A stretch of DNA of 64,000 nt, taken from the NCBI GenBank assembly GCA_020186115.1, contig WSYJ01000001.1, positions 1,054,001-1,118,000 of the forward strand, written 5' to 3'. The notes under the pieces were generated by a model that was not told the DNA's origin, did not search any database, and was given only the letters and a program-made list of their open reading frames with translations. The position numbers and the translations under genes were made by a program. This document shows, piece by piece, positions 1 through 9,312 of this stretch (the first letter of the stretch is position 1; each line of letters begins with the position of its first letter). This DNA is from Histomonas meleagridis (lineage: Eukaryota > Parabasalia > Tritrichomonadida > Dientamoebidae).

Positions 1-293
1 AAATACCATTTAACAGAAATGATGATATTGTTATTACCCTCCAAATATCGAATGGAATTATCATAAATACGATAAAGAATGCGAAAATATCTCCAGAAGC
101 AAAAGATCTTCTTCTAAGAATGACATGCCTTAACCCTGAAATGCGGATAACAGCTTCTGAAGCACTTGAACATAAATGGTTCAAAGACAATCTTATTATT
201 GAGTACGAAATATTTATTAAAGAAAAAGTAAGTAACAAATATAGTTTCATTGATAATGATCAGTATGATGATCAGAATGGGCCTACTGAGTGA
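1..293 (+). CDS. Protein kinase, C-terminal end (5' end outside window)
   Basis: The frame enters from the left edge (first full codon at base 3) and stops with TGA at 291-293. The 96 visible residues match the end of a kinase C-lobe: a segment reading SPEAKDLLLRMTCLNPEMRI followed by TASEALEHKWF, the usual closing helix with its conserved Arg. The tail is very similar to the end of the kinase-like gene at 3857-4801, so the two are paralogues of the CAMK-like type. Whether this copy is catalytically intact cannot be judged, because the HRD and DFG regions lie outside the window. Confidence 0.85.
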   Translation, partial: IPFNRNDDIVITLQISNGIIINTIKNAKISPEAKDLLLRMTCLNPEMRITASEALEHKWFKDNLIIEYEIFIKEKVSNKYSFIDNDQYDDQNGPTE

Positions 294-474
294 TGTTCAT
301 TTGTTGCAATATCTATGAAAAGATATAAAAAAACGTTAATAATTAAACGGTCGCAGAGTTATGTTTTGAAGTAAAAAATTTATATAAGTATTGCCCGAAA
401 TTTTTATTTCTTTTTTTACTCATTATAATGTCTTGCTAAAAACTTTTTAAAATTAACAAAGTTAATTTTTTCTT

Positions 475-2320
475 TCATTTTTGTGTAAGAAGTAATTTAG
501 CAATTTCTGTTTTACCATTTTCAGATGCAATCATAAGTGCTGTATTAAATAAATCTAATGATTTCCAAATGTTGTTTTTAAGTTTTCTTTTATTAAAATA
601 AATATCATATCAAATAAATAAATATTTTTAATATTAATATCAATTCCTTTATGTTCAAGAAGTAATTTAACAATTTCTATGTGACCTTTTTCAGACGCCC
701 ACATAAGCGCTGTGTTAAATCATTTAAATAATTTCCAAATATTATTTCGAAATTAGAAATTATTAAAATAAATATTATATAAAACAATTAAATACCTTTA
801 ATATTAATATCAATTGCTTCATGTTCAAGAAGCAACTTAACAATTTCTATATTGCCTTTAGAACAAGCCCACATAAGTGCTGTATGAAATATTTTCATTA
901 ATTTCCATATATTATGTTGAAAATATAAATTATTAAAACAAATATTATATAAAACAATTAAATACCTTTAACGTTAACATCAATTCCTTTTTGTGCAAGA
1001 AATAGTTTAACTATTTCTATATTATTATTTATCACTGCAATCCAAAAGGCTGTGTTAAATAAATTGAATATTTTCCAAATATTATTTTGAAATATAAAAT
1101 CATTAATAACAATATTAAACAAAACAAATAAATATTTTTGATGTTAATATCAATTCCTTTATGTTCAAGAAGTAATTTAATGATCTCTATATAATGTCTA
1201 TAAGATGCAAATATAAGTGCTGTACTAAATATTTTTAATAATTTCCAAAAATTATTTTAAAATATTAAATCATAAAAACAAATATTATAAAAAATTATTA
1301 AATATCTTGAGCATTAACATCAATTCCTTTATGTTCAAGAAGTAATCTAACGATTTCAATATAACCTTTATCAGATGCCCACATAAGTGCTGTGCTAAAT
1401 GTTTTAAATAATTATTAAATATTATTTTGTTATACCAAATTATTTAAAACAATATCAAATTAAACATATGAATATTTTTAATGTTAACATTAATTCTGTC
1501 TTTTTCAAGAAGTAATTTAACGATGTTTATATTACCTTTAGAACATGCCCACATAAGTGTCGTCCAAAATAATTTGAATAATTTCCAAATATTATTTTGA
1601 AATATCAAAATACCAAATCAAAAATGAAATAAAAAAAATAAATACCTTTTACATTAATATCAATTCCTTTGTGTTCAAGAAGTAATTTTACTATTTCTAT
1701 ATAACAATTTGAAGATGCTAACATAAGTGCTGTATCAAATATTTTAAATAATTTCCAAATATTATTTTGAAATATCAAATTATTTAAATAAATATTAAAT
1801 AAAACAATTAAATATTTTTAGCATTAATATCAATTCCTTCTTGTTCAAGAAGTATTTTAACTATTTCTGTATGACCATATGAAGATGCCCACATAAGTGT
1901 CGTCCAAAATAATTTGAATAATTTCCAAATATTATTTTGAAATATCAAAATACCAAATCAAAAATGAAATAAAAAAAATAAATACCTTTTACATTAATAT
2001 CAATTCCTTTGTGTTCAAGAAGTAATTTTACTATTTCTATATAACAATTTGAAGATGCTTCCATAAGTGCTGTCCAAAATAATTTAAATAATTTCCAAAT
2101 ATTATTTTGAAATAAAAAATTATTAAAATAAATATAATATAAAACAAATAAATATTTTTAGCATTAATATCAATTCCTTCTTGTTCAAGAAGTATTTTAA
2201 CTATTTCTGTATTACCATTTTGAGATGCCAACGTAAGTGCTGTACAAAATAATTTGAATAATTTCCAAATATTATTTTGAAATATCAAATTATTAAAATA
2301 AATTATAATTAAAACAAATA
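475..2320 (-). repeat. Array of ten 99-nt ankyrin modules separated by 71-nt spacers, plus terminal module
   Basis: Read on the minus strand, the array continues directly from the DUF3447 frame at 2321-3391. Modules lie at 2151-2249, 1981-2079, 1811-1909, 1641-1739, 1471-1569, 1301-1399, 1131-1229, 961-1059, 791-889 and 621-719. Each is 33 codons, of the form F-x-T-A-L...EIVKLLLE...GIDIN-x-K-(D/N/G)-I. I translated all ten and found no stop. A terminal module at 475-549 ends LLLTQK then a stop. The eleven spacers are each 71 nt, contain stop codons, and break the frame because 170 is not a multiple of three. The block at about 1547-1720 recurs 340 bp away at about 1887-2060. The simplest gene model is one gene, 475-3391, from which the spacers are removed in RNA; a decayed or cassette-like array is the alternative. 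Spacer ends are not GT-AG. Confidence 0.75.
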
Positions 2321-3391
2321 AATATCTTTTGTATTAATATCAATTCTTCCTTGTTCAATCAGAATATTAAACAATTTAATATTCATCAATTCATTAAACA
2401 AAAACAAATTTTTAAGTTTCTCAGAAGAAAGTGCAATACCATTTATTTTATTTTCAAGAAGATATTTAAGGTATTCATTTTTGTGGAATTTTACTGCTGT
2501 TTCAAAAGCATTTTCAAATGTTGAATGGTTTTGTTCACATAAATGAATAATTTCAAGATTTCCCCCTACTACTGCATACTTACCTGTGTTTTCGACATTG
2601 GCGCCATTCATAAGCAAGAATTTAAAACATTTAACAGATCCAAAAAATGCTGCGTAATCAATTAATTTAACATTATCATCATTTATAGGTGAGCATCTTT
2701 CATAATATGATGAGAAAATTCTTTGATTAAAATCAAAATTTGTTTGTGATGATATTTCTAGAAGTTTTTCTATTTCATCTTTTCGAATTATTTTCGCAAT
2801 TTCATTCGGATTATGTCCTTCTTCAATCAATTTTTTATGAAGTTCCCAATCATTTTTTGAAAGTTCTTCATAACTTTTTGATATTAAAGCTTTGTATACT
2901 GGAAAATCATACAATTTTGAAATACGATGTGCAAAAAATAAAAATTTATCAAGGTTTGATTTAGTTTGATTCTTATCAAAATCTATTGAAATCATATTCA
3001 TTTGGATCATCATTTCGATAAGAAAATATGATTCATGAGAATTTAAGGAAAGAAGAAATCTTGTAAATTCATTAAGCAGTCCATTACAGTTTGGGTTTAT
3101 TTCTTTTTCTTTAATTTCAACTTCATTTATAAATCTCAAATAAATATTACAATCTTTCATTTGCGAAACAAATGCTGAATAAATAAATCTACACATAAAA
3201 TAATAAGGAAAAGTTGGGAAATAATTACAAGCTAAATCCATTGTTTTTACAACAGAACTATTGATATTATCTTCGTTTAATTTAAAAATGATACTTTCAA
3301 GTAATTCTAGTATAAAACTACATTTGATTGAGGGGCTACTGTCTGAAGGATTTGGTTGAGAGGATTGTGCATCGCTAAAATTGTTTCCCAT
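2309..3391 (-). CDS. DUF3447/ankyrin protein, N-terminal part, probable N-myristoylation signal
   Basis: A 360-residue frame starting with ATG at 3391. It opens MGNNFS, a good N-myristoylation context (Gly2, Ser6), so membrane attachment is likely. Residues about 30-190 are a helical region. A conserved stretch around HKKLIEEGHNPNEIAKIIR leads into the DUF3447 unit (DYAAFFGSVKCFKFLL...GGNLEIIHLCEQ), and the frame then ends with an ankyrin repeat closing in RIDINTKDI. The last three codons and the stop lie in the first AT-rich spacer of the array at 475-2320, so the true coding end is probably about 2321, with coding resuming in the array. The locus at 62026-63252 has the same design. Function is unknown; ankyrin domains bind proteins. 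Confidence 0.8.
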   Translation of the reverse strand: MGNNFSDAQSSQPNPSDSSPSIKCSFILELLESIIFKLNEDNINSSVVKTMDLACNYFPTFPYYFMCRFIYSAFVSQMKDCNIYLRFINEVEIKEKEINPNCNGLLNEFTRFLLSLNSHESYFLIEMMIQMNMISIDFDKNQTKSNLDKFLFFAHRISKLYDFPVYKALISKSYEELSKNDWELHKKLIEEGHNPNEIAKIIRKDEIEKLLEISSQTNFDFNQRIFSSYYERCSPINDDNVKLIDYAAFFGSVKCFKFLLMNGANVENTGKYAVVGGNLEIIHLCEQNHSTFENAFETAVKFHKNEYLKYLLENKINGIALSSEKLKNLFLFNELMNIKLFNILIEQGRIDINTKDIYLF

Positions 3392-3448
3392 TTGTCAAAA
3401 TGCAAACAACAATTTCAGAAAAAACAAAAAAGTGACAATTGTCGTAAA

Positions 3449-3607
3449 TTCCTTGGAGAAATAACAACGATTGGAAATTATGCATTTAGACAGTGCCCTT
3501 CATTCATAAATATTGAAATTCCATTTTTTATTGCTTTAATTCCAAATTATGCATTTTCTTATTGTTCTTCAATAAATTGCATGAACGATCGATCGTTGGA
3601 CATTCAT
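3449..3607 (+). pseudogene. BspA-like leucine-rich-repeat relic
   Basis: A short plus-strand stretch reads ITTIGNYAFRQCPSF, then INIEIPFFIALIPNYAFSYC. This is the cadence of BspA/TpLRR repeats (I..IP..AF..C..L). It has no proper start, no further repeats and no membrane anchor, and it sits between the divergent ankyrin and pseudokinase genes. I read it as a leftover fragment of a surface-protein gene. The rest of 3392-3856 shows nothing else recognisable apart from a possible AACCGT element at 3843-3848. Confidence 0.6.
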
Positions 3608-3856
3608 TTTTCAAATAATATTTTTCAATGGTACGATAATGAATTGTGGGAAACGAAAAAGTGGTTTTTGTTTGTTTCTTGGATTTTGCATCATGTTTTG
3701 TGCTTAAGATCACGTCCTTTCTGTTTTTTTTAATACAGCGCCTTAATAACACAAATAATGTATATATATATCAAAATTTGTGTTTTGATTTTTTTAACCG
3801 TGAAAGTGGTCTGTCGACATTGAAATTTATTTTTGAATTAATAACCGTATTGAAGA

Positions 3857-4801
3857 ATGCAGCAGGACATTATCGACATTATCACAAAAGAATATGTAAA
3901 TAGCAAAATGGTAACACAAGTCATTGTTTTCAAAAAGGCCTTCTTAAGCTTTTCACGAGATAATTATGCTACTGTTTTTGAAGCTTCTCCAGATTATGCC
4001 ATAAAAATTTTTAAAAAATCTGATAACCTCCTACCTTTCTTTCAAAATGAATTATACGCTCTTAGCAAATTCAAAACATGCAAATATGTCGTTAATTTGA
4101 TTGATTCAATCAAATCCACTGACGGTGAATATTTAGGTATTGTTACTGACCTAAAACATGAGGACCTTTTTTCCTGCGTTAGAGAGAATCAGTATTTTGA
4201 TGAAAAAAAAGCTTGCCAAATAATGCATCAAATTTTAAGTGCCCTCAATTACATACACAATTTAAACTTTGTCCACCGTAATATTAACCATGGAAATGTT
4301 CTAATTTCAAATGCTGCAACTAATCCATTAATTCATCTAACAGGGTTTGCTTTCAGTACCGAAATAAATCCTCAAAGGCCTTACTGTTTCGGTCAGCTTG
4401 GCACATGTGAATTTTGGGCTCCTGAAATTATTCGAAATGAATATTATTCTTATTCGGTCGATATTTGGGCTGCGGGAATAATTTTCTTTTATTGCTTAAC
4501 TGGACGACTACCATTCAATGCAACAAATCTAAATGAAATGTTCGCACAAATTTTGACATTAAATATCGAAAAAGTTATTAACGATGTAAACATATCCGAT
4601 GATGCAAAGGACCTCATGATACAAATGCTGAACCTTGACTACCACAACCGGATAACAGCTAGCGAAGCACTGCAGCACAAATGGTTTAGAAATAGCTTTA
4701 ATGAAACAGAGTTTTATGTGAAAGAAAAAATGATCTCAAATTACCAATTTTTTAATAATAATCAATTCGATGATAAAAATCCCGAAACTTTTGGTTCGTG
4801 A
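3857..4801 (+). CDS. Pseudokinase, CAMK-like fold
   Basis: 314 residues with the fold of a eukaryotic protein kinase. The beta3 Lys is present (DYAIKIF), and a candidate alpha-C Glu lies in FFQNELYALSKF. The activation-segment end WAPEII and the C-lobe (DIWAAGIIFFYCLTGRLPF, then NRITASEALQHKWF) are also normal. The catalytic loop reads HRNIN instead of HRD.., so the catalytic Asp is Asn. The DFG triplet is replaced by TGF in HLTGFAFS. The glycine loop is also degenerate. Catalysis by the usual mechanism is therefore unlikely, and a scaffold or allosteric role is inferred. The kinase tail at 1-293 is a close paralogue. The ATG at 3857 gives the full N-lobe. Confidence 0.88.
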   Translation: MQQDIIDIITKEYVNSKMVTQVIVFKKAFLSFSRDNYATVFEASPDYAIKIFKKSDNLLPFFQNELYALSKFKTCKYVVNLIDSIKSTDGEYLGIVTDLKHEDLFSCVRENQYFDEKKACQIMHQILSALNYIHNLNFVHRNINHGNVLISNAATNPLIHLTGFAFSTEINPQRPYCFGQLGTCEFWAPEIIRNEYYSYSVDIWAAGIIFFYCLTGRLPFNATNLNEMFAQILTLNIEKVINDVNISDDAKDLMIQMLNLDYHNRITASEALQHKWFRNSFNETEFYVKEKMISNYQFFNNNQFDDKNPETFGS

Positions 4802-4984
4802 TTTCTGATATTAATAAATTTAGCTCCTTTTTCGATATATAGTTTTTGGTTTGAAATTTTTTGATTTTATTTCCTCTTTGATATTTTGATCGAATCGAAG
4901 TATGCTTACAGCCAATTTTTGCATTTCTTTTGATCGGCTTGACTCCCATATTTCATGTGACATTTCATTAAGAGAGGCCTAAAA

Positions 4985-5311
4985 ATGAAAAGCAAAGAAG
5001 AGGATACAGAAGAGTTAAATAAATGGCAAAACGAGGTCTACAAAACACTAGAATCAGCAAAGGAGATTGATAATCTAAGGCAGATGATTAGGAAAGCAAT
5101 TACAGAATCAAATTGGAGGGATGAAGTAAAAAAACTTAGTAATAAAGAAATGGAACAAGGAAACATCGAAGATATGACACCAGAAGGAATTACAGATGCA
5201 ATTATTGAAGATGCTATGAATGCGATTCCAAAAAATTTGCAAGCAACAATTGAAAAACAAATTCGAGATTTTCTAACAAAGATGAAAGTCCCGGCACCGC
5301 AACAAAAATAG
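4985..5311 (+). CDS. ENY2: ENY2/Sus1-type transcription and mRNA-export factor
   Basis: A 108-residue all-helical protein. From about residue 30 it follows the ENY2/Sus1 pattern: LRQMIRKAITESNWRDEVKK, an ITP-like MTPEGITDAI segment, then an IPKNLQATIEKQIRDFL closing helix. ENY2/Sus1 is a small subunit shared by the SAGA deubiquitinase module and the TREX-2 export complex in the nucleus, where it wraps around a helix of its partner. Length is close to the family norm of about 100 residues. It lies downstream of the pseudokinase in the same direction with its own spacer. A USP-type deubiquitinase occurs at 29210, but its DUSP-UBL build is not that of the SAGA enzyme. Confidence 0.8.
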   Translation: MKSKEEDTEELNKWQNEVYKTLESAKEIDNLRQMIRKAITESNWRDEVKKLSNKEMEQGNIEDMTPEGITDAIIEDAMNAIPKNLQATIEKQIRDFLTKMKVPAPQQK

Positions 5312-5459
5312 TTGGTGTTCATTTGTTTTTAAAACAAATATTAATTAATTTCCTATTTTTCTACACAATATTTTCATCAAATTATCAGATAACCAAAAGC
5401 TTATAAAAACAAACATTTATTAGAAAGTTATTATGAGTTTTTAATAATAATCATTTAAT

Positions 5460-5828
5460 TTATTTATAACTTTTTTCGTTTGGAATTGTTAAAAGGCTTC
5501 CTTCGCATGGAGAAAAATCATAGTAAAAAACAGTTTGGTTTAGATTTGACAGCTTTGTAGATATTTCAGTTATAGGTTTAAAATCAGTTTCTGATTCTTT
5601 TGTGAAAATTTGAACTTTATCTGGATCAACAGAACCTCCATGATGTTTAGATATTGCATACATCAAATCATAAATTGTCGATGTATTAATATCAAGAAAT
5701 TCTTTAAATTCCATAAACTCACAATCACGCAATTTCATTGTAAATTCTACAAGTTTTATATCACCTTTAAGAATATTTGGAATGTTTGATGTTATGCTTT
5801 TCCTTGGTGTTTGAGGGCTTGAGCTCAT
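5460..5828 (-). CDS. Unknown small protein, possible ubiquitin-like fold
   Basis: 122 residues with an ATG at 5828. After a Ser/Thr/Pro-rich start, the sequence alternates predicted strands with one helix (STIYDLMYAISKHHGG, then DKVQIFTKE) and ends in VFYYDFSPCEG. This is suggestive of a beta-grasp, ubiquitin-like or RBD-like domain. I do not recognise a named family. It is transcribed towards ENY2 with about 150 bases between the stops. Coding potential rests on the uninterrupted frame and normal residue composition. Confidence 0.55.
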   Translation of the reverse strand: MSSSPQTPRKSITSNIPNILKGDIKLVEFTMKLRDCEFMEFKEFLDINTSTIYDLMYAISKHHGGSVDPDKVQIFTKESETDFKPITEISTKLSNLNQTVFYYDFSPCEGSLLTIPNEKSYK

Positions 5829-5994
5829 TAGTGAAAAAATTCACAGTGCATGTTAAAATCAATAGTCAAATTGATCAGTTAAATCCATCCTAACATTAAG
5901 TACGATTTACATGGGCAAACATTAAAATATTTTTAAAGTAGGATCTGCCTATAAACAAAATAAGATTATGATCAATATTCAATCAATCTATTTA

Positions 5995-7059
5995 TCAATT
6001 AGAATCTTTTAAAGCAAGTTCTAACTTACCCAAAATTTCATTTATCTGCTCGCTCTTTTTGATGTAGGCATCTAAAGAATATTTTGCTTCATCCACAATA
6101 ATTCCATCTGTCATATTCTGTGAAATAGGTGGCAAAAACATCATCATATCTTTTGACATAGCTGGTCGTTCTTTAAACGCTTCCAGGATTCGAACAATTC
6201 GACCAGTCCCTTGGAGATCTATTGGCGGTTCTAACTGTGAGAGCATAACTGTCCTTAAATCATATAATTGGTCATTGTACGACATAACAACTCCATGCCA
6301 AACACCTTCGAGTGACCGTGCCCAAAGAACTCCCATTTCCCAACATATTCCAGATACATCCGATTCTTGAAAAATAAAATCAGAACTGTCATCTCCAACG
6401 CGCATGATTCCGTCACTGTCCAGGTGAGCAAAGAAATGGCGAGAACATGGACACTGAATAAGACATTTTGTTTTTGATGCCCAATTCCTGAAAATTCGTT
6501 GAGATGACTTATAATATATACGTGTGTAGCGAGATGTGATTAAGCCAAACTCTATTTGACGATTTACATTGATGAGATTTTTGATGAAGAAATCTCTGTA
6601 TTTAGACCGTTTCCATTCAGAATGTCCAGCCTTTAATATCATAAGGTCAGTAGAATCAGCAAGAACTTTTAGTTGACTTGTATATAAGCAAAATCTAAAT
6701 TGTGGTTCGAAATTTGAATAATCTTCAAGGACTTCTCCTTTTGAATCATAAAGCTTTGCATGATAATCTTTATCTATTGCAATAGTTTTTTTCTGATAAA
6801 TTGAAGCTGCAATAAAAGTTTGTTCAATTGTATGCATATCTACTGTTTTAAAAGTTTCTAAATCGATCAAGGCACAGATGCCATCAGTAGTGAACAATCT
6901 TAATGTTCTTTGACTTTGATCAAACCAAAAATCGAGAATTTTGTCATTTGCTTCAAAATCAAAAGGAAATGGTCCTGTTCCATTTGGCGTATCAAGCGAA
7001 AGATTTCTTGTATCGAGATGTATGAAAGTTGATTTTCCTATGCTGCAGCTTTTTCTCAT
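5995..7059 (-). CDS. Unknown protein, beta-rich, propeller-like
   Basis: 354 residues from the ATG at 7059. The first 280 or so residues are short hydrophobic strand-like segments with WD-type spacing (ILDFWFDQSQRTLRLF, SGICWEMGVLWARS) but no clear WD dipeptides, so a degenerate beta-propeller is possible. The last 40 residues are helical (YIKKSEQINEILGKLELAL). No catalytic motif, signal peptide or membrane segment is seen. It lies just downstream of the DENN-like gene on the same strand, with 86 bases between them that contain a GACCGTTT element at 7088-7095. The function is not assigned. Confidence 0.6.
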   Translation of the reverse strand: MRKSCSIGKSTFIHLDTRNLSLDTPNGTGPFPFDFEANDKILDFWFDQSQRTLRLFTTDGICALIDLETFKTVDMHTIEQTFIAASIYQKKTIAIDKDYHAKLYDSKGEVLEDYSNFEPQFRFCLYTSQLKVLADSTDLMILKAGHSEWKRSKYRDFFIKNLINVNRQIEFGLITSRYTRIYYKSSQRIFRNWASKTKCLIQCPCSRHFFAHLDSDGIMRVGDDSSDFIFQESDVSGICWEMGVLWARSLEGVWHGVVMSYNDQLYDLRTVMLSQLEPPIDLQGTGRIVRILEAFKERPAMSKDMMMFLPPISQNMTDGIIVDEAKYSLDAYIKKSEQINEILGKLELALKDSN

Positions 7060-7145
7060 TAAATTCGAACTTTGGTTCTATAAATCGACCGTTTATTTAA
7101 TGACCAAAATTTTTGCTAACAACAAAAACTCATATGACTAGACAA

Positions 7146-8399
7146 TTATTTCATTTCTTCAATAAGATCATATGCTCTATTCTTTCTTGTTAATTTTCTT
7201 ATATTTCTTTTATATGTCTTTAGAACAGCCAACACATGTTCATCTTTTTCGAATTTTTTTTGTATGAGCGGTAATTTTTCCTTTATCTCCAATAATTTCG
7301 ACTTTGGTTTTCCTTTCAAAACTTCCAAAGGTTCTCTTCCCAAAAAATTATTTCGAAATGATTTCCTGAAAATAATAGAAGATCTCCATTTTTTAATGGT
7401 GTTCGTGCATGCGAATTTTTTCACGTCCTCATCTGTGATCACAATATCCCCAGTGTTGTACTTCCCGATGAATTCGGTGGTGTCAGTATCAGTAAACGTA
7501 TTCTCCAAAATGTCATTGAACGGATCTGCAACCAAAGCGGAGTCCATCATGTAGATCATGAACTCTGCTAGGAGCCTAGACTTTTTCCGGATGTTTTCGA
7601 CAGTTTCATCCAGGGATTTCCCTGATTTTCTCTTTGCAATGATAGTTATTCCATATTTTCGTGAACTAACATTATTAATGTTTGATGTGATACCAACAAT
7701 GCTGTAATCTTCACAATGCTTTAGTCGTGGGTCTTGGTTTGACGTTGTAATTAAAATTGGATCAAGATATTGTAATGGTGATAATAATGAAATTGCAGCA
7801 AAAACGCCATAAGAAAGATCTTCTGGTGTGTCTGATATGATCATTACTCCTGCACCTGTGATAAGTGCTTTCCAGAGATCAACAAGATTTGAATATGGAA
7901 ATATTTCAAGTGGATCAAAATCTTCAAAACAAAGATACTTGGATTGTAGATATATTTCTTGATTAAGTTTTGATGGTGAATTCATTGTGAGAATATTCGT
8001 TGGCTTGTTAAATCGCCAACTTTGAATAAGTGAAAATGAAAGAGCAAAACGTTCTTTAGGATTACAATCGTTATAGCTGTTAATTGCATCTTGAATGAAA
8101 TCAAAGTAAAGTTTCGGAATGAATTTGTGAGTAACATAAACAATTGAATAATGTTTTTCTTCATAAACAAAAACCCAGCTGTAACATAACCTATCCTTAG
8201 GTACTGTGAATGCATAAACTGCATCGGTTATTTCTGTGTTACTTGGAAATGAATTTAATTGTATGTGAAAAAAAAAATCTTGAAAATCATCTGATGGAAC
8301 AATTTCTATTGGGTAAATAGCACCACTAGAATACTTCTGAAGTAACACAATGCAATCGCAAAATTCAACAAGCATTTCATCGTAGGATGGTAATTGCAT
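7146..8399 (-). CDS. DENN-domain-like protein (AVL9/DENND6-type architecture)
   Basis: 417 residues with the ATG at 8399. A longin-like N-terminal half (FVYEEKHYSIVYVTHKFIP, then FALSFSLIQSWRF) precedes a segment LWKALITGAGVMIISDTPED and AAISLLSPLQYLDPIL. This segment is the signature of the central DENN strand-helix-loop in AVL9, DENND6 and FAM45-type proteins. DENN proteins act as exchange factors or regulators of Rab GTPases in membrane traffic. The C-terminal 100 residues are basic and helical. Assignment to the superfamily rests on this pattern only; the exact subfamily is uncertain. Confidence 0.65.
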   Translation of the reverse strand: MQLPSYDEMLVEFCDCIVLLQKYSSGAIYPIEIVPSDDFQDFFFHIQLNSFPSNTEITDAVYAFTVPKDRLCYSWVFVYEEKHYSIVYVTHKFIPKLYFDFIQDAINSYNDCNPKERFALSFSLIQSWRFNKPTNILTMNSPSKLNQEIYLQSKYLCFEDFDPLEIFPYSNLVDLWKALITGAGVMIISDTPEDLSYGVFAAISLLSPLQYLDPILITTSNQDPRLKHCEDYSIVGITSNINNVSSRKYGITIIAKRKSGKSLDETVENIRKKSRLLAEFMIYMMDSALVADPFNDILENTFTDTDTTEFIGKYNTGDIVITDEDVKKFACTNTIKKWRSSIIFRKSFRNNFLGREPLEVLKGKPKSKLLEIKEKLPLIQKKFEKDEHVLAVLKTYKRNIRKLTRKNRAYDLIEEMK

Positions 8400-8558
8400 T
8401 GGCTTGTGTTAAAAATGTAAACAATTCAAATGTGAAGCTTGATGTGAAGTGAACACAAACGTATTTAAAAATTACAGTTCTAATCAGCTATGTTTTGTTT
8501 CTCTAAAAATAAGCAACTTTTTAATATTATATGATACATCGCTTTAAAATACCCTACA

Positions 8559-9312
8559 ATTCCAAATACAGTGATATCACTTGGAATGTGGGGATTTCAA
8601 GAATGTCTAAACCTGGAAATAATTGAAATTAATGGTGTTATCTTAAAAATTGGAGATTATATATTTTGTCACTATAAATAAAAAAAAATACGCAAATATG
8701 CATTTTTGATATTGTAAAAAAATAATATTCGAAATCGTCAACCACAATCATATTATGTTCATATTTTTCATAAGCTAATAAAAATTTTTTTAACATACAA
8801 ATACATTTCCCCATGATAACGCATTAATCTCTCTCGAATACATTTTCACAATAGTTGTGTTTTTTGTACGAAAGTACTTTTGGTAACATTACCGAAATTC
8901 AATAACATCTGAATTGCTTTCAAATTTTTTGTTGGAAACACAATTGGAGAATCGGCATTTTATTTATGTTCAACAAAAGTTATAAATTAAAAAGGTTTGA
9001 TAAGAATTGAATATTGCGCATTTGAATTCTGTTCTAAATTGGGAACATTTACATTTGGCAAATCATTAGAAATAATTGGAGCATTTTGCATATGCAAATT
9101 GTTCTTCAATAACAAAATTCGCAATTCCAAAATCTGTTCATTTGATTTAAGGCAGCGCGTTTTCATCATGTGAAAACCTTAAATGTATTGAAGTAAATGA
9201 AGAAAATTTAAATTTCAAAATTGATGATAATGGAATTCTTTATTCTAAAAATCAGACTAAAATCATTTGCTGTCCACCAGGAATACAAAAAGCGGAATTT
9301 GCAACTCCTGTT
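8559..9312 (+). pseudogene. Broken upstream repeats of a BspA-like gene
   Basis: At 8559-8681 a frame reads IPNTVISLGMWGFQECLNLE, then IIEINGVILKIGDY, and stops. These are BspA-type repeats. From about 8996, RIEYCAFEFCSKLGTF and SLEIIGAF appear. The frame then shifts by one base into CSSITKFAIPKSVHLI, meets TAA just before GSAFSSCENLKCIEV, and runs open into the ATG at 9313. The locus therefore once extended upstream and has at least one nonsense codon, one frameshift and a non-repeat gap at 8682-8990. The remaining 3' part is annotated separately. Confidence 0.7.

Noticed and set aside
475-620. CRISPR-like array
   Set aside because: The regular 170-bp period with conserved and variable parts could suggest repeats and spacers, but the variable part is coding ankyrin sequence, there are no cas genes, and the organism is eukaryotic.
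475-2320. Ordinary GT-AG introns between ankyrin modules
   Set aside because: AAAGGTATTT at some module ends and ACACAG at some module starts look like splice sites. However, the G of GT is A or C in most units, the ACAG is changed to ACGA in two, and using them would cut each repeat to 28 residues. The ACAG is explained by Thr-Ala codons.
475-2320. Programmed -1 frameshifting once per unit
   Set aside because: A shift of one base per unit would restore the frame, but stops in the first frame occur at varying points and no slippery heptamer is shared. Ten or more successive shifts would leave almost no full product.
2740-2964. Plus-strand frame of 74 residues
   Set aside because: It lies antisense to the DUF3447 coding region and has no recognisable domain; a shadow frame.
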